Shown in pieces: positions 11,633 through 21,912 of a DNA stretch of 64,000 nucleotides. Positions within the stretch are counted from its first letter, which is position 1. Every line of letters starts with the position of its first letter. The notes beneath the pieces were generated by a model, which saw only the letters and a program-made list of their open reading frames with translations, made no database searches and was not told where the DNA came from. The stretch comes from Epithemia pelagica. Its lineage: Eukaryota > Bacillariophyta > Bacillariophyceae > Surirellales > Surirellaceae. Made by a program: the position numbers and the translations under genes. The DNA is taken from NCBI GenBank assembly GCA_946965045.2, contig OX337233.1, positions 2,294,001-2,358,000 of the forward strand, written 5' to 3'.

Positions 11633-12691
11633 CTACTCAAACGTGGGCTGCCTGGGTCGTAATGGTGACTTGCACCAGCAGCAGGTGTTTTCCCTCCTCG
11701 GTGGCCTTGGTGTGGTGGCAGTTCTGATTGCAGGTGTTGGAGGAGTATCGTCGGTTCCGTTTAACTCTGCAAGCACTTGATAGATAGTCAAATCGTATCG
11801 ATTTTCGGCCGGGACGGTTTCGAGAAAATCATCAATCGCGTTCCCAACGGCCGTCCTCTCTTCCTGTGAGCTTGTCGCAAATTTAGGTAGCAGTAGAATT
11901 GACTGCCTCATCACATGGTTGTCCCACGACATGCTGCAGTGCCGCCTCCAGTCAATTTCGAAGTCATCCGTAATCTCGCTGACCTGAACTCGGAAAGCAA
12001 TCTCGCGGAAAGAGTCGAGCCGGACCAATGGTTGAATGGAGGCAAGTTTATTCCGAGAAACAGAGTAATTTGCAGAAGCAACGTTCGACGTCAAAACAAT
12101 AGAGTAGACGTTCTTCCCTCGCAGACGAGTCTTCAGTTGCATCAGTAGCCGAATGTCGTGGTGATTCGGTCCGTTTGGCATAAAATCATCTAAGATAAGG
12201 TAGGACGGATTAGGGCCTTTCGTGTCGTGCAGCTCGGCAACCAAAGTATTCACGAGGCCCATGCCACTTTCTGCATCTAAACCCAACTGAAGAAGAATGT
12301 TGTCGACATACGTCAGGTTGTTATCGGGCGGCGAAAAGGCTATAGCTTTCCCTTGTGCGTAGTTCTTCAAGAACGCATAACAACCCATCGACTTTCCCTT
12401 GCTCGGCGGAACATAGGCAACGTAGACAACCCCTTCAGTGCGTAGACATGTCCTCATTAGGGAGAGAATTGGTGTGGACGCATAGGAGGCACGAAGAAAC
12501 GGCTCGAAGTCATCCCCCGGAACGAGCATGCGTTGTTCAAAGGCCGCTGTGATTTTCTCTCTCAATTTTTTCTCGTTGCTGCTTTTCCCATCCAAAATCC
12601 AGTTTAGAGCGGCAAGCGATAGTTGCGTTGTTACTATTGTTGCCGCCGAGTTTGCTGCTGCGGTTGCAGCTCCGGTCGCAAGGGTAGCCAT
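11633..12691 (-). CDS. P-loop NTPase-like protein, unknown family
   Basis: 352 residues from the first ATG (12691). A Walker A-like motif VPPSKGKS is at about residues 94-101; the usual first Gly is replaced by Val. A Walker B-like YLILDD is at about 164-169. A C-terminal CCWC resembles half a zinc knuckle. The Ala-rich N-terminus may be a membrane segment. The frame stays open upstream of 12691 to about 12920 with coding-like sequence (GGGSGQFYGGVGSSF), and a different frame from an ATG at 13013 feeds into the same region. The real start may therefore lie near 13013 with a frameshift or an unseen intron near 12870-12890. The family looks like an ATPase but I cannot name it. It sits on the opposite strand between two duplicated P450 genes. 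Confidence 0.6.
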   Translation of the reverse strand: MATLATGAATAAANSAATIVTTQLSLAALNWILDGKSSNEKKLREKITAAFEQRMLVPGDDFEPFLRASYASTPILSLMRTCLRTEGVVYVAYVPPSKGKSMGCYAFLKNYAQGKAIAFSPPDNNLTYVDNILLQLGLDAESGMGLVNTLVAELHDTKGPNPSYLILDDFMPNGPNHHDIRLLMQLKTRLRGKNVYSIVLTSNVASANYSVSRNKLASIQPLVRLDSFREIAFRVQVSEITDDFEIDWRRHCSMSWDNHVMRQSILLLPKFATSSQEERTAVGNAIDDFLETVPAENRYDLTIYQVLAELNGTDDTPPTPAIRTATTPRPPRRENTCCWCKSPLRPRQPTFE

Positions 12692-13037
12692 GGTCAGAAG
12701 CCCATTGTCGTCTCTCTTCTGATTTTTGATTGCCCGTAGACAGGCTAGAAAGGATGCAAGGACAGACGCCACGATGATTTTGGTTTTACGGAGTAAGGTA
12801 GCAAATGAACTACCTACTCCCCCATAAAACTGACCACTTCCTCCCCCTAATAGGAAGGTTTCGAAAAAGGGGCAAACCTTTTCGCTTCTGTGGGTAGTCT
12901 TCAGTCGTGGGAAGAGTCACCGGGTTTTCGGTCACAGTGTCGTCTGTCGTCATCATTCGTCGCATCCAAGCACAGCTTCCGCTTGTTAATATTCTCACAT
13001 AAATCGAAACCATTACTCTAGGAAAAAAAAAAGATAT
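12692..13037. other. probable lost 5' end of the P-loop gene and P450 promoter
   Basis: Minus-strand reading from an ATG at 13013 gives a protein-like sequence (MVSIYVRILTSGSCAWM...) that runs out at 12810. The P-loop frame is open from about 12920 downward. A single-base shift near 12880 would connect them. The promoter of P450 copy 2 must also lie here. Confidence 0.35.
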
Positions 13038-14707
13038 ATGGTCATGATGATTGGTTTGGCTTTTCTATGGTATGGCTTCCTGATCGGAGGGTCCTTCCTG
13101 GTTCTCGCTCTCCTACATAGATTGATCGAATGGGTAACCTCACCTCTTCGAACATTCCCTGGTCCCAAAGGACGATGTCTTCCTCTTGGTAACTTTCCTG
13201 AAATGCTTCGTGGACCCAAATACGTCCCGTTCACAAGATGGTGGAAAGAGGCAGGGCACGATTCACCACTACTCCACTTCACCATTGTGTTTTGGAGACA
13301 ACATCTCTTGATTCTTGATAAGGAGATTGTGAAAACGATCTTGACCTCTCCCTACGGCAAAGAACCACTGCGATTCACGAGACGAACTCAAGCATTGCAA
13401 GACTCTATTGGAAATGGACTAGTGACGGTGCAAGGCCTCGAATGGACGCGTCACCGTCGCATCTTACAGCCGGCCTTCAATACACGATTTCTAAAAGAGT
13501 CAATGGCGGCTGCTGTGCCCCATCGCGTCCAACGATTCATTCAGGCATGGAAGCCCGGAGCTGAGAATGGTTGGGAAATTGATCTCGCACCCCATATTGC
13601 TGCACTTACATTGGATATTGTCGGTGATGTGGCCTTCTCACACAGCTTTAACGCCCTGGACACCCTAGAAGCATGGTCCAAGGAGAAGGAAAAGAACGCG
13701 AACAACAAAGATCTGAGCCTGTCGGACGTTGGAGACACGCTGCTTACCTATTTCTCCAAGTTGGTTGGACTTAACATCGTAACAGTAGTCTGCATTGTTT
13801 TGAATGTTGCGCAGCTAAACTGGTACGTTAACCCCCAATTGAGGGCTGCCCGCAAATTTCTGGACGGAGAGGTTGACAAAGTTGTGGCTCAAGCACGAAA
13901 GGACAATACGAAGGAGCGTTCACTCCTTCATCTTTTGCTCCATGCACGCGATCCAGAAATTGAAGGAGAAATGGGACAATTGAGCGATTCGGATCTTCGA
14001 GATGAAGTCAAAACATTCATGATTGCAGGCCACGAGACCACATCTATGTGGTTACATTGGGGTTTGTATGCCTTGGTAAAGCACCCAGACGTCCAAGAAC
14101 GCTTGTACGAAGAGGTGATCAAGTATTCATCTACGGACCAAAGCCTTGATGTTACTATTGAACAAACAGAACAGATGGAGTTCCTGGGTGCCTTTCTTCA
14201 GGAGGTCCTACGAATGTATCCACCCGTTGGTACATTGATTCGATACAACGCATTTGAAGAAAAGTGGCATGGAGTAACGATTCCCCGTGATACGAGACTT
14301 TTTATGGTGCCTCACTTAATGCACCGTCACCCAAAATACTGGGACGACCCAGAGACTTTTATGCCTGAACGTTGGATTAATGTTTCAGCGAAAGAAGCAG
14401 AACGTCGTCGATTTGCGTTCATCCCTTTTTCTGCGGGAGGCAGGAATTGTAAGTTTCTCCGATCAGTCAACTTCGTGACTCAATATCATGTCCTAACCAT
14501 GTTGCCTCATTTCCTGACTCTTGAAACAATCTAGGTATTGGACAGCAGTTTGCTACCATTGAAGCAAAGCTGATATTGGCTCCTTTGGTCCGTGCCTTCA
14601 AGTTTGTCAAGGCAGAGTCGCAGAGAGATGTCGAATTTGTATTTAACTCGACAAGTCTCACCTTGAAGCCAAAGCCACAATTTAAGATTTCCCTCGAAAA
14701 TAGGTAA
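13038..14707 (+). CDS. cytochrome P450 (copy 2)
   Basis: Exons 13038-14448 and 14535-14707 with an 86-bp GT-AG intron give 527 residues. Features in order: N-terminal anchor (IGLAFLWYGFLIGGSFLVLAL), FPGPKG hinge, AGHETTS in helix I, EVLR, PERW, and heme loop FSAGGRNCIG with Cys about 471. The intron again interrupts the heme Cys codon (T|GT). Overall it is a close paralogue of the gene at 9412, with identical blocks such as KTFMIAGHETTS and HARDPEIEGEMG. All catalytic landmarks are intact in both copies, so both are probably functional. Probably an ER membrane monooxygenase, substrate unknown. Confidence 0.88.
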
Positions 14708-15781
14708 ACACGTTTGTGTTCAGTTATTTAACCGAGAAATAAGTGTCATCTACTCCTTGCAGCTTTGAATCCAACACTTTTCTCAATTCATTGCGAATGA
14801 GCGTTTTCTTCTGAGACTTTTTCGTTGGAGATTAGCGTTGGACACTACCACATAAATGGGAGAAATTTACAGCATCAACTGATTAACCACTTGTTTGGCT
14901 TCACATGGACAATTGAGTCTCACGATCTGCCTCATTGTCGTCGTTAGTGTTACTTTCAATTCGGCGTGTCGCATGTCGTCGTGGGATCTGTTTCTATTTG
15001 TATTTGTTGCATAGATTTTCTAGGAGTGTGCACTTGATTGAAGAACGGTCTGGATGATTTGTCAATGACCCTTTCATTCATAACTGTTGGCTCAGAACGC
15101 TTCTCATTTCTCATCTCCGTCATGCTCACTTTGGAGGCGCAAAACTACACTGAAGTGCCGAATCGCGCATCATGATATCGAATACTTTTAGGAGAGGTAG
15201 ACATAGTCTCATCCTTCGGTACCGCTCACTAAGATGCTTGTAGAAGTGTAGTGCTGACAAAGAACCGACCGATTGTGGGGCTTGTACGACTTGTTCCACG
15301 TTCACGTTCGTTCAATGGCGATGAAAGACGCGAAGGAAGGCATGCAAAAGCTTTTGCCAGGGTTTGTATCATTTTTTGGAGAAGCAGACATAGAGACTGT
15401 TCCGTCAGTAACGTTGACTACAACAGGATGCTAATAGAAGTGTCGTGCTGCCGAGGAACCGACCGATTCTTGACTTGCACGACTTGTTCCACGTTCACGT
15501 TCGTTCAATGGCGAAGGTGATCTTTCGTTCAGTGGCGAGGGTGTGAAAATGTGATCGAAAGGCGAAGGTTGGTTGGCACAAGCGTGGGCCGGCGCTCCGA
15601 ATCAAGTCGCCGCACATTTGCTTTTCCTAATTATCATTCAATTGCTTAAATAGGTGAGGAGGCAATTTTGTATTTTAAATTGCCTTGTGCTATCGGTGCG
15701 CCGGGCGCTTCTCGCTCGCTGAGGCTGTCAAGTTTTTGCGACATGAATGAGGTAATCGTCGATCGAAATTGATGCCTTTGG
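14708..15781. other. 1.07-kb intergenic region with a duplicated segment
   Basis: No convincing gene. It contains a diverged direct repeat (see 15188-15516). The 89-codon plus frame at 15251-15520 is made of this repeat and is not a credible protein. Confidence 0.4.
15188..15516 (+). repeat. diverged direct repeat, two copies of about 140 bp
   Basis: Copy A is about 15188-15323 and copy B about 15375-15516. Both contain GACATAG, then AGAAGTGT, then GAACCGACCGATT, and end with the shared block CACGTTCACGTTCG-TTCAATGGCGA. The core is almost identical and the left half is diverged. A shorter third echo (TTCGTTCAGTGGCGA) follows at about 15523-15537. The origin is unknown. Confidence 0.6.
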
Positions 15782-17380
15782 ATGAAAGGAACAATTCTGA
15801 GAACGCAGAGCTTCAAGAGAGTAATTGGGAGCATTAAGACAATACCCTTACATAATCAATCAAGTATGCTACGTCTTTCACGTTCAAGCTCATCGAGTGA
15901 GGATGACAGATACACTGTGTCGAATCACTATTTGGAAGATGACGACTCTATCGAATTTGTACGAGAAGACGAGAACGACCCAGGTTCTGGCGATGGTTTT
16001 GAGCTGGACTTCACGCACACCAGAAGCTTGGAACCAGATGGCCATATGGACCATTGTGACTCCGAAGATGAAGACGAACGTTGCGACGGCATTGACCTTG
16101 GAATACTGGAGGGGGGCAACTACAGTAGGGAGCATCGTCGCGCCCGTTTTACCTACGACGACCTTGAAGTAGAAACAAACGAGACAAATGGAGCTCACTT
16201 CATCTCTACCGGCCTTTACTCTGATGAAGGACTTCATGTGAACCTGGAGACAGCTATGAATGAACAAAAACCAATGTCGTCTCTAATGAGGTGCATCATC
16301 CACGCCAGAGATGATCTTGCCGCTACCTTCAAAGACCCGAAAGTTTATCACAAAGAAAAACGTGAGCACGAAAAGTACCGAGATACGGCGAATTTCCTTG
16401 ATGACTTGGTGGCACACACAAGCAGTATGTTAGAATCTTCCACAGAATCGGGATCTACGTATCCTGTTACGGAAGCAACGCATTCGAGTTCCACAGGATC
16501 TGTCGGCGAGGCAAACGACGTAGAGCAGGCATCTACTTTCAACAAGAAGTCGATTAAATATGGGAGAAAGGTGAAGCTCTTAAAGAAGGAGAAAGGGAAG
16601 GCCTCCACAGAGTCGGAAAGACCAGCTCATCTTCGTTGCTGTGCACACGGTATTATCTGGACGTTTTTATCTCTCAGTGCTGGAATCATTGGTTCATACT
16701 CGTCCATTTCTTCTCACCGGAGCTCTCATTTTGCCAGTCTGGAAAAGCCGATGCAAGTTGCACCAATTTATAATGAGGTGGATGCTATAGGGTTGTTTCG
16801 ACTCAAGGTGTGCTTCAATAAGACAGAGACGAACCAAGAGGGGTGCGAGACACACAAACTTTCTGCGGATGACATTGACGACACCATGTTTGAGGTTGCT
16901 CGCATACTAACATCTCTGGCTATGCTTCTTGGGGGACTTATGACTGCATTGCTGATTGGTTCGCTGTGCTGGGAGTCGATAAATCTCAAGCCAATTGGTT
17001 TTGGTTATCTGGGAGCATACTTTTTTCAGTCATTTGCCATGCTTTTCTTCGACACTGATATATGTTCTGCACATGAATGCAGAATGGGAACGGGTTGTGC
17101 ACTCTGTATTGGGGCATCTTTGTGCTGGCTTGTTGCTTGTGTAGCAGTATCACGAATGGACAATTTCAAAATCCGAGCTCTCCGAAGGCGAGAGTACCTT
17201 AAACGTTTGAATCGTCGAAATGAACGAGAAATGCGTCGGAAACGGAAACACTTAATCCGACAACTTTCTGCTGCAGATACATCCAAGGTGCTTTCAATCA
17301 ATTCATCTTCACAATGGGTTCTGCCATCGCCAACACTCCAAACAACCTTCGAGCGTTCACCTTCGAAGTACGAGTGTTGA
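15782..17380 (+). CDS. four-helix membrane protein with acidic N-terminal domain
   Basis: 532 residues, single exon; a second in-frame ATG at 15866 is an alternative start. The first 270 residues are soluble, Ser/Asp/Glu-rich. Helices follow at about 285-305 (GIIWTFLSLSAGIIGSY), 382-405 (ILTSLAMLLGGLMTALLIGSL), 412-432 (GFGYLGAYFFQSFAMLFF) and 442-465 (GCALCIGASLCWLVACVAVS). Between helices 1 and 2 is an external loop with Cys and an N-glycosylation-like NKT. The tail is strongly basic (RRREYLKRLNRRNEREMRRK). The layout is tetraspan-like but matches no family I can name; other genes of this type may exist in diatoms, which I could not check. Confidence 0.65.
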   Translation: MKGTILRTQSFKRVIGSIKTIPLHNQSSMLRLSRSSSSSEDDRYTVSNHYLEDDDSIEFVREDENDPGSGDGFELDFTHTRSLEPDGHMDHCDSEDEDERCDGIDLGILEGGNYSREHRRARFTYDDLEVETNETNGAHFISTGLYSDEGLHVNLETAMNEQKPMSSLMRCIIHARDDLAATFKDPKVYHKEKREHEKYRDTANFLDDLVAHTSSMLESSTESGSTYPVTEATHSSSTGSVGEANDVEQASTFNKKSIKYGRKVKLLKKEKGKASTESERPAHLRCCAHGIIWTFLSLSAGIIGSYSSISSHRSSHFASLEKPMQVAPIYNEVDAIGLFRLKVCFNKTETNQEGCETHKLSADDIDDTMFEVARILTSLAMLLGGLMTALLIGSLCWESINLKPIGFGYLGAYFFQSFAMLFFDTDICSAHECRMGTGCALCIGASLCWLVACVAVSRMDNFKIRALRRREYLKRLNRRNEREMRRKRKHLIRQLSAADTSKVLSINSSSQWVLPSPTLQTTFERSPSKYEC

Positions 17381-17578
17381 TCGTCATCACCTTTTTGGAC
17401 TGGGGAGCCTCTGCTACGCGGGGTATACTGATATCAGGCGGTCGGGAACACACTTTTGCTTTGCATAAAACAATTTCAAAAGCATGATTCATGTCTCATA
17501 ACACTTTGGAAGCAATACATACTACCGCTTCGTTTATAATCTATTAGCCATATATTTCAGACGAAGTAAAATTTACTC

Positions 17579-19576
17579 CTAGATAACACCGTTGCCACTG
17601 CGTCCTTCTCCGTCGACTGATTCATCCTGGTATTGCTCATCAGAAAACTCCCCTTGGCTACTTACCAATTCTCGTCCCTCTCGCCTTCGTCGCAACATGA
17701 TGATCCCGAACAACACAAATAATAGTATTACCAGTGGAATGGCCCAGGAAAACGAAACGGGACCTAATGCAGGCTTCGAGACTTTGTCTGATTCTCCAAC
17801 TTTCGCCAAAAGATCTTCCTTAGCCTTTGCAACTTCACCAGTGCAATTTTTTACACTTGGGCTGGGAACAATCTCCTCACTGGGACACTTCGGACACTCA
17901 CCCTCTGCCGGACAAGTTGCACAAATGGGACAAGAAGCTGGTGGGGCGGAACTAGATCGATGCAGGCCTTGGGACTTGTCAGCAAAACTTGCACCCGCCA
18001 GAAATACTTTGATCATATCAAGGGATATATCAGGAAGATCCATAGGTACCATGTGTCCAGCATTCAGCAATTTGAGAAATTGTAGATTTTCGAACTCCTT
18101 CATAAAACCAACCGGTCTATCTTCACGTTCAGCATACCATGCATACCGGTCGGCTGCAACCCACTGGTCTTTTTTGTTCCAAGGAAGGTTTACTAGTGCT
18201 TTCTCGTTTCCCACGTGATTGCATATGAGGTCTTCAATGCCATTGAAAAACAACAACCGAGGTTTACTTGGATCTTCCAAGACAGCAACGATGTCATCAA
18301 CCACACCTTTGCCATCTTGATGTGCTAATGCGCTGTACGGCGGATCCGTACATTCTTGGAATGTCTGCTTTGCCATCGTGGCTGCCGTCGCATGGATGAT
18401 TTCCAAGACAGAATCCTTGACTTCACAGCCCATCGTGCCATTCACCCAGCTCGGAAGATTTCTTCCACCCAAGTAGCATTCCACAACTTTGTGATTCTTT
18501 GGAAAAGTTTTGGGAGCATTCTTTTTCTCCGAAATGCGGTTGTCATAAGGGCTCATCTTGTATTGTGAATGTAAGCCGTATCCTTGCTTGACGATGTCGT
18601 CGAGAAGGTCGAAGCAAATAGAAGATCTATAGTTGCCTTTCCGCAACAGTTCTTGGCATTTCTGTTCCTCAGCATCCAATGCATTGACCTGGGATCGTCC
18701 AAGAAGACCGTGTCCATAGGCAGCTTCGGCTGCAGCATATTGGTACACAGGGTCCATCCATCCATTACCAATCGCCGCTCCAGCCAAAGGAATTGTTGGT
18801 TTTCCTCTATGTTTATTCTTTTGCAGAATGAAGTTCATCATGTGTGGAATATAATGACCAGCATGAGATTCTCCCGAGAAGAACACCTTTCGCCAAACAG
18901 AGTTATTCTCGACGAACTTGTCTGCGTGTAGGTTGAAGAATGATTTCAAGAAGAAATAAAAGTCAATGTTGACTTCCAAATCATTGGTAGGATAATGACC
19001 ATTTGTGGTAAAACTAAGCCCTGTACCCACGGGCTGGTCAATGTAGAGAGTGTACGCAGGAGCTGTATGCCATGAATGCGGATTTTGCTGCAACATGTAA
19101 TTTCCATCCACCATGGTCCATTGAATAGGTCCATTTTCAAGGAATAAACCATCCATCGAGGAGCACCCGGGACCACCGTTCAGCCAGATCAACAATGGTG
19201 TGTTGTCATCCACTGTTTCCGGCTCAAAGAGCCAGTAGAAGAAGTACTTTTGTTTGTCTGTACTCACAGGTAAATGTCCAGCCCAATGCTTTATTGAAAG
19301 TTGTTCCCCATCTTTCATTAGGGGCAGCGGTTCAGTAACCAAGTGGTCCTCAGGACTTGAAGCAGCTGGGACATTAACGGTAGATTCTCGCCGCACAGAT
19401 GTTTGTCGTTGATCTACATAGGCTTCACTACGAAGTGGTGTTGACAATCCAACACCCACTGACAGTTCGGAGGGTTCATGTCGCCGCAGAGCCTCTGATC
19501 CGACAAACAGGCCGAGAAAGAAGATAATCAGAGCATACGACGAATCGGCCCGCCGCTTCGTGAAATCTCGAGCCAT
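17579..19576 (-). CDS. Kex1-like serine carboxypeptidase (S10), membrane-anchored, copy 1
   Basis: 665 residues. Signal peptide at about 1-30 (ALIIFFLGLFVGSEA). The peptidase S10 domain has NGGPGCSS (about 133-140), the nucleophile in GESHAG (Ser237), Asp449 in NGIEDLICNHVG and His508 in NAGHMVPMD, so the triad is complete. A Cys-rich stalk (CPICATCPAEGECPKCP) precedes a C-terminal transmembrane helix (about 609-627) and a short acidic cytosolic tail. This is the architecture of Golgi Kex1-type carboxypeptidases that trim C-terminal residues from secretory proteins. A close paralogue follows in tandem on the same strand (19978-21912). Confidence 0.88.
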   Translation of the reverse strand: MARDFTKRRADSSYALIIFFLGLFVGSEALRRHEPSELSVGVGLSTPLRSEAYVDQRQTSVRRESTVNVPAASSPEDHLVTEPLPLMKDGEQLSIKHWAGHLPVSTDKQKYFFYWLFEPETVDDNTPLLIWLNGGPGCSSMDGLFLENGPIQWTMVDGNYMLQQNPHSWHTAPAYTLYIDQPVGTGLSFTTNGHYPTNDLEVNIDFYFFLKSFFNLHADKFVENNSVWRKVFFSGESHAGHYIPHMMNFILQKNKHRGKPTIPLAGAAIGNGWMDPVYQYAAAEAAYGHGLLGRSQVNALDAEEQKCQELLRKGNYRSSICFDLLDDIVKQGYGLHSQYKMSPYDNRISEKKNAPKTFPKNHKVVECYLGGRNLPSWVNGTMGCEVKDSVLEIIHATAATMAKQTFQECTDPPYSALAHQDGKGVVDDIVAVLEDPSKPRLLFFNGIEDLICNHVGNEKALVNLPWNKKDQWVAADRYAWYAEREDRPVGFMKEFENLQFLKLLNAGHMVPMDLPDISLDMIKVFLAGASFADKSQGLHRSSSAPPASCPICATCPAEGECPKCPSEEIVPSPSVKNCTGEVAKAKEDLLAKVGESDKVSKPALGPVSFSWAIPLVILLFVLFGIIMLRRRREGRELVSSQGEFSDEQYQDESVDGEGRSGNGVI

Positions 19577-19977
19577 GGTTCGTCCTCAACTTCGTTCGTG
19601 CAGCTTGGCAAGTGCTAAGACCTTTTCCTTTCTCTCTATTTCTCCTATGTTTCACGTCGAAGGAAGGCTGCAAAACTCGAAAGCTTCGTGCACAACGGGA
19701 AAAAGGGATCTGGGACTGGGAGTCTTGAATTTAATCGGATAGGGATAGAGATAATGTCGAATAGGTAGAATAGATCTATCTACCTACTCCTACTCGGAGC
19801 ATGCACAATAAGTAGGAGTAGTTACCGTAACTCCTCTTCCCTCTAGTTGCATAACAAAAAATTGATCGGGAGACGCATCTTTTTCGATAAGTTTTATGTA
19901 TCGTACCAAATGAAGCATTCATACGATCTGGAGCGATAAGTCGAGCTGTTGCAACTGTCGCAGCTCTAGAGTTAACC
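19577..19977. other. spacer between tandem carboxypeptidase genes
   Basis: 401 bp holding the promoter of copy 1 and the 3' UTR of copy 2. It has a run of TAGG/CTAC-rich sequence near 19755-19830. No gene seen. Confidence 0.4.
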
Positions 19978-21912
19978 TCACGTCATTCCATTACTGCTTG
20001 TGTCTTCTGGAGCATCCTCCGCTGGTTGATCCCGATAGCGCGGTTGCATTTCCAGATCCGCCACCCCTACTGGCCGTTCTAATCGATTTCTCTTCCACAT
20101 TTCCATCAGTCCGTACATGATTGTCAAGACAACAAGAATGATTGCGCCCACAACGGGTGCCGGGCTGATCGTCGTTCCAGTTCCCGCTTCATCTTTGCGC
20201 AGATCAGCCAGCAAATGATCCGTCGCTTCGGCAATTTCCTCGGAACAATCTCCCGCTTTCCCAGTACCAGGACACCGAGGACACTCATTCTCACTCGGTA
20301 ATGGACAAGTCGCACACTCCACACAAGATTGGGGAAGAGCGGTCGCTGCCGAGTCTAGCTTTTGCACGCTCTTGGTAAAGCTCTGACCGGATACGAAAAT
20401 CTTCATCATTTCCAGAGATGTTTCAGGAAGATCCATCGGCACCATGTGTCCCGCGTTCAGCACTTTCAAGAAAAGCAAGTTTTCAAACTCTTTCATAAAG
20501 CCAGCGGGAGCTGCATCGGCATGGGGAAGCCATGCATATCGCTGCGCAACGATCCATTCGTCCCGACCATTCCAAGGCAAATTTTCGAGAACTTTTTCGT
20601 TGCCAACATGATTGCAAATAAGGTCTTCAACGCCATTGAAGAAAAGCATGCGTGGTTTACTGGAATGGTGCAGCACTTGTACAATATCCGCCACCACACC
20701 CTTGGTTTCTTCGGGAGTCAGCGCGTCATATGGTGGGTCGGTGCACTCCTCGTACCTTTGGCCAGCATCAATAGCCGCCGTCGCATGAATAGCATGTAGG
20801 ACAGCATTCATGACACTCGTGTCCATTGTTCCCTCGCCTTCGTCTTTTGGTAACTTCCATCCACCAAGATAGCATTCTGTAATGTGGTAGCCCTTGGGAA
20901 ACTTGCGAGGCGTATGTTTTCGCTCACTGATACGAACGTCATATAAACTAACCTTCATATGCGACTGCTTTCCAAAAGCCTGGTCGATAATGTCATCTAA
21001 CAAGGCATAGCATACAGGTGGAGCTCTGCCATGGCTATGATCTCGCAACTTTCTCTGACATGCCTGTTCGTAGGAAGCAAAATAGTTCCGTTGCGGAAGG
21101 TCGATAAGGCCATGCCCATATGCAGCTTCGGCTGCTGCGTATTGATGAATTGGGTCAATCCATCCGTTTCCAATCGCCGCTCCAGCCAACGGAATATTTA
21201 GTCTTGCTCCGAGTCTATTCTGGTCCAGTATATAATTCATCATACTTGGAATGTAATGACCAGCATGAGATTCCCCCGAGAAGAAAAGCTTTCTCCAGAC
21301 AAAACCGTCTTCAACAAACTTATCGGCGTGAAGGTCAAAAAATGATGTCAAGAAGTAGTGAAAATCAATGTTGATCTCCAAATCGTTTGTTGGATATTGC
21401 TCATTCGTGGTAAAACTAAGACCTGTACCCACGGGTTGATCAATGTAGAGGGTGTACGCTGGAGCCTTGTGCCAGGAATAAGGATTTCGCTGTAGCATAT
21501 AGTGTCCGTCCACAACGGTCCATTGAATGGGTCCGTTTTCGAGAAACAAACCGTCCATGGACGAGCATGCGGGTCCACCGTTCAGCCAGATCAACAAGGG
21601 AGTGTTGTCATCCACTGTTTCTGGTTCAAAGAGCCAATAGAAGAAGTACTTGTGACCATCCCCACTCGCTGGCACGTGTCCAGCCCAATTCCTTGTTGTT
21701 AGTGCCTCGCCATCCTTGGTCAAAGGCAAGGGACCCTTCACCAAATGCCCATCGGGATGGGTGGGTACATTGACGGAAACTTGAGCTTTCCGTGGCTTCA
21801 AACTCTGCGTCGAATTCCGTTTTTCCACACTTGACTCCACCAGTCGTCGATCTATCCGTCGAATGGCCAACGATGCTTTGAGGACCGACAAGAGAACAAG
21901 GCTCCAAATCAT
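19978..21912 (-). CDS. Kex1-like serine carboxypeptidase (S10), membrane-anchored, copy 2
   Basis: 644 residues. Short signal peptide (MIWSLVLLSVLKASLA). The S10 domain has Ser215 in GESHAG, Asp430 in NGVEDLICNHVG and His489 in NAGHMVPMD, so the triad is intact. The oxyanion-region motif reads NGGPACSS where family members, including copy 1, have NGGPGCSS: Gly115 is Ala. As in copy 1, a stalk with CPxC elements (CVECATCPLPSENECPRCPG) leads to a C-terminal helix (VVGAIILVVLTIMYGLM). It is a tandem duplicate of the gene at 17579-19576. Probable Golgi or endomembrane processing carboxypeptidase. Confidence 0.87.
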   Translation of the reverse strand: MIWSLVLLSVLKASLAIRRIDRRLVESSVEKRNSTQSLKPRKAQVSVNVPTHPDGHLVKGPLPLTKDGEALTTRNWAGHVPASGDGHKYFFYWLFEPETVDDNTPLLIWLNGGPACSSMDGLFLENGPIQWTVVDGHYMLQRNPYSWHKAPAYTLYIDQPVGTGLSFTTNEQYPTNDLEINIDFHYFLTSFFDLHADKFVEDGFVWRKLFFSGESHAGHYIPSMMNYILDQNRLGARLNIPLAGAAIGNGWIDPIHQYAAAEAAYGHGLIDLPQRNYFASYEQACQRKLRDHSHGRAPPVCYALLDDIIDQAFGKQSHMKVSLYDVRISERKHTPRKFPKGYHITECYLGGWKLPKDEGEGTMDTSVMNAVLHAIHATAAIDAGQRYEECTDPPYDALTPEETKGVVADIVQVLHHSSKPRMLFFNGVEDLICNHVGNEKVLENLPWNGRDEWIVAQRYAWLPHADAAPAGFMKEFENLLFLKVLNAGHMVPMDLPETSLEMMKIFVSGQSFTKSVQKLDSAATALPQSCVECATCPLPSENECPRCPGTGKAGDCSEEIAEATDHLLADLRKDEAGTGTTISPAPVVGAIILVVLTIMYGLMEMWKRNRLERPVGVADLEMQPRYRDQPAEDAPEDTSSNGMT

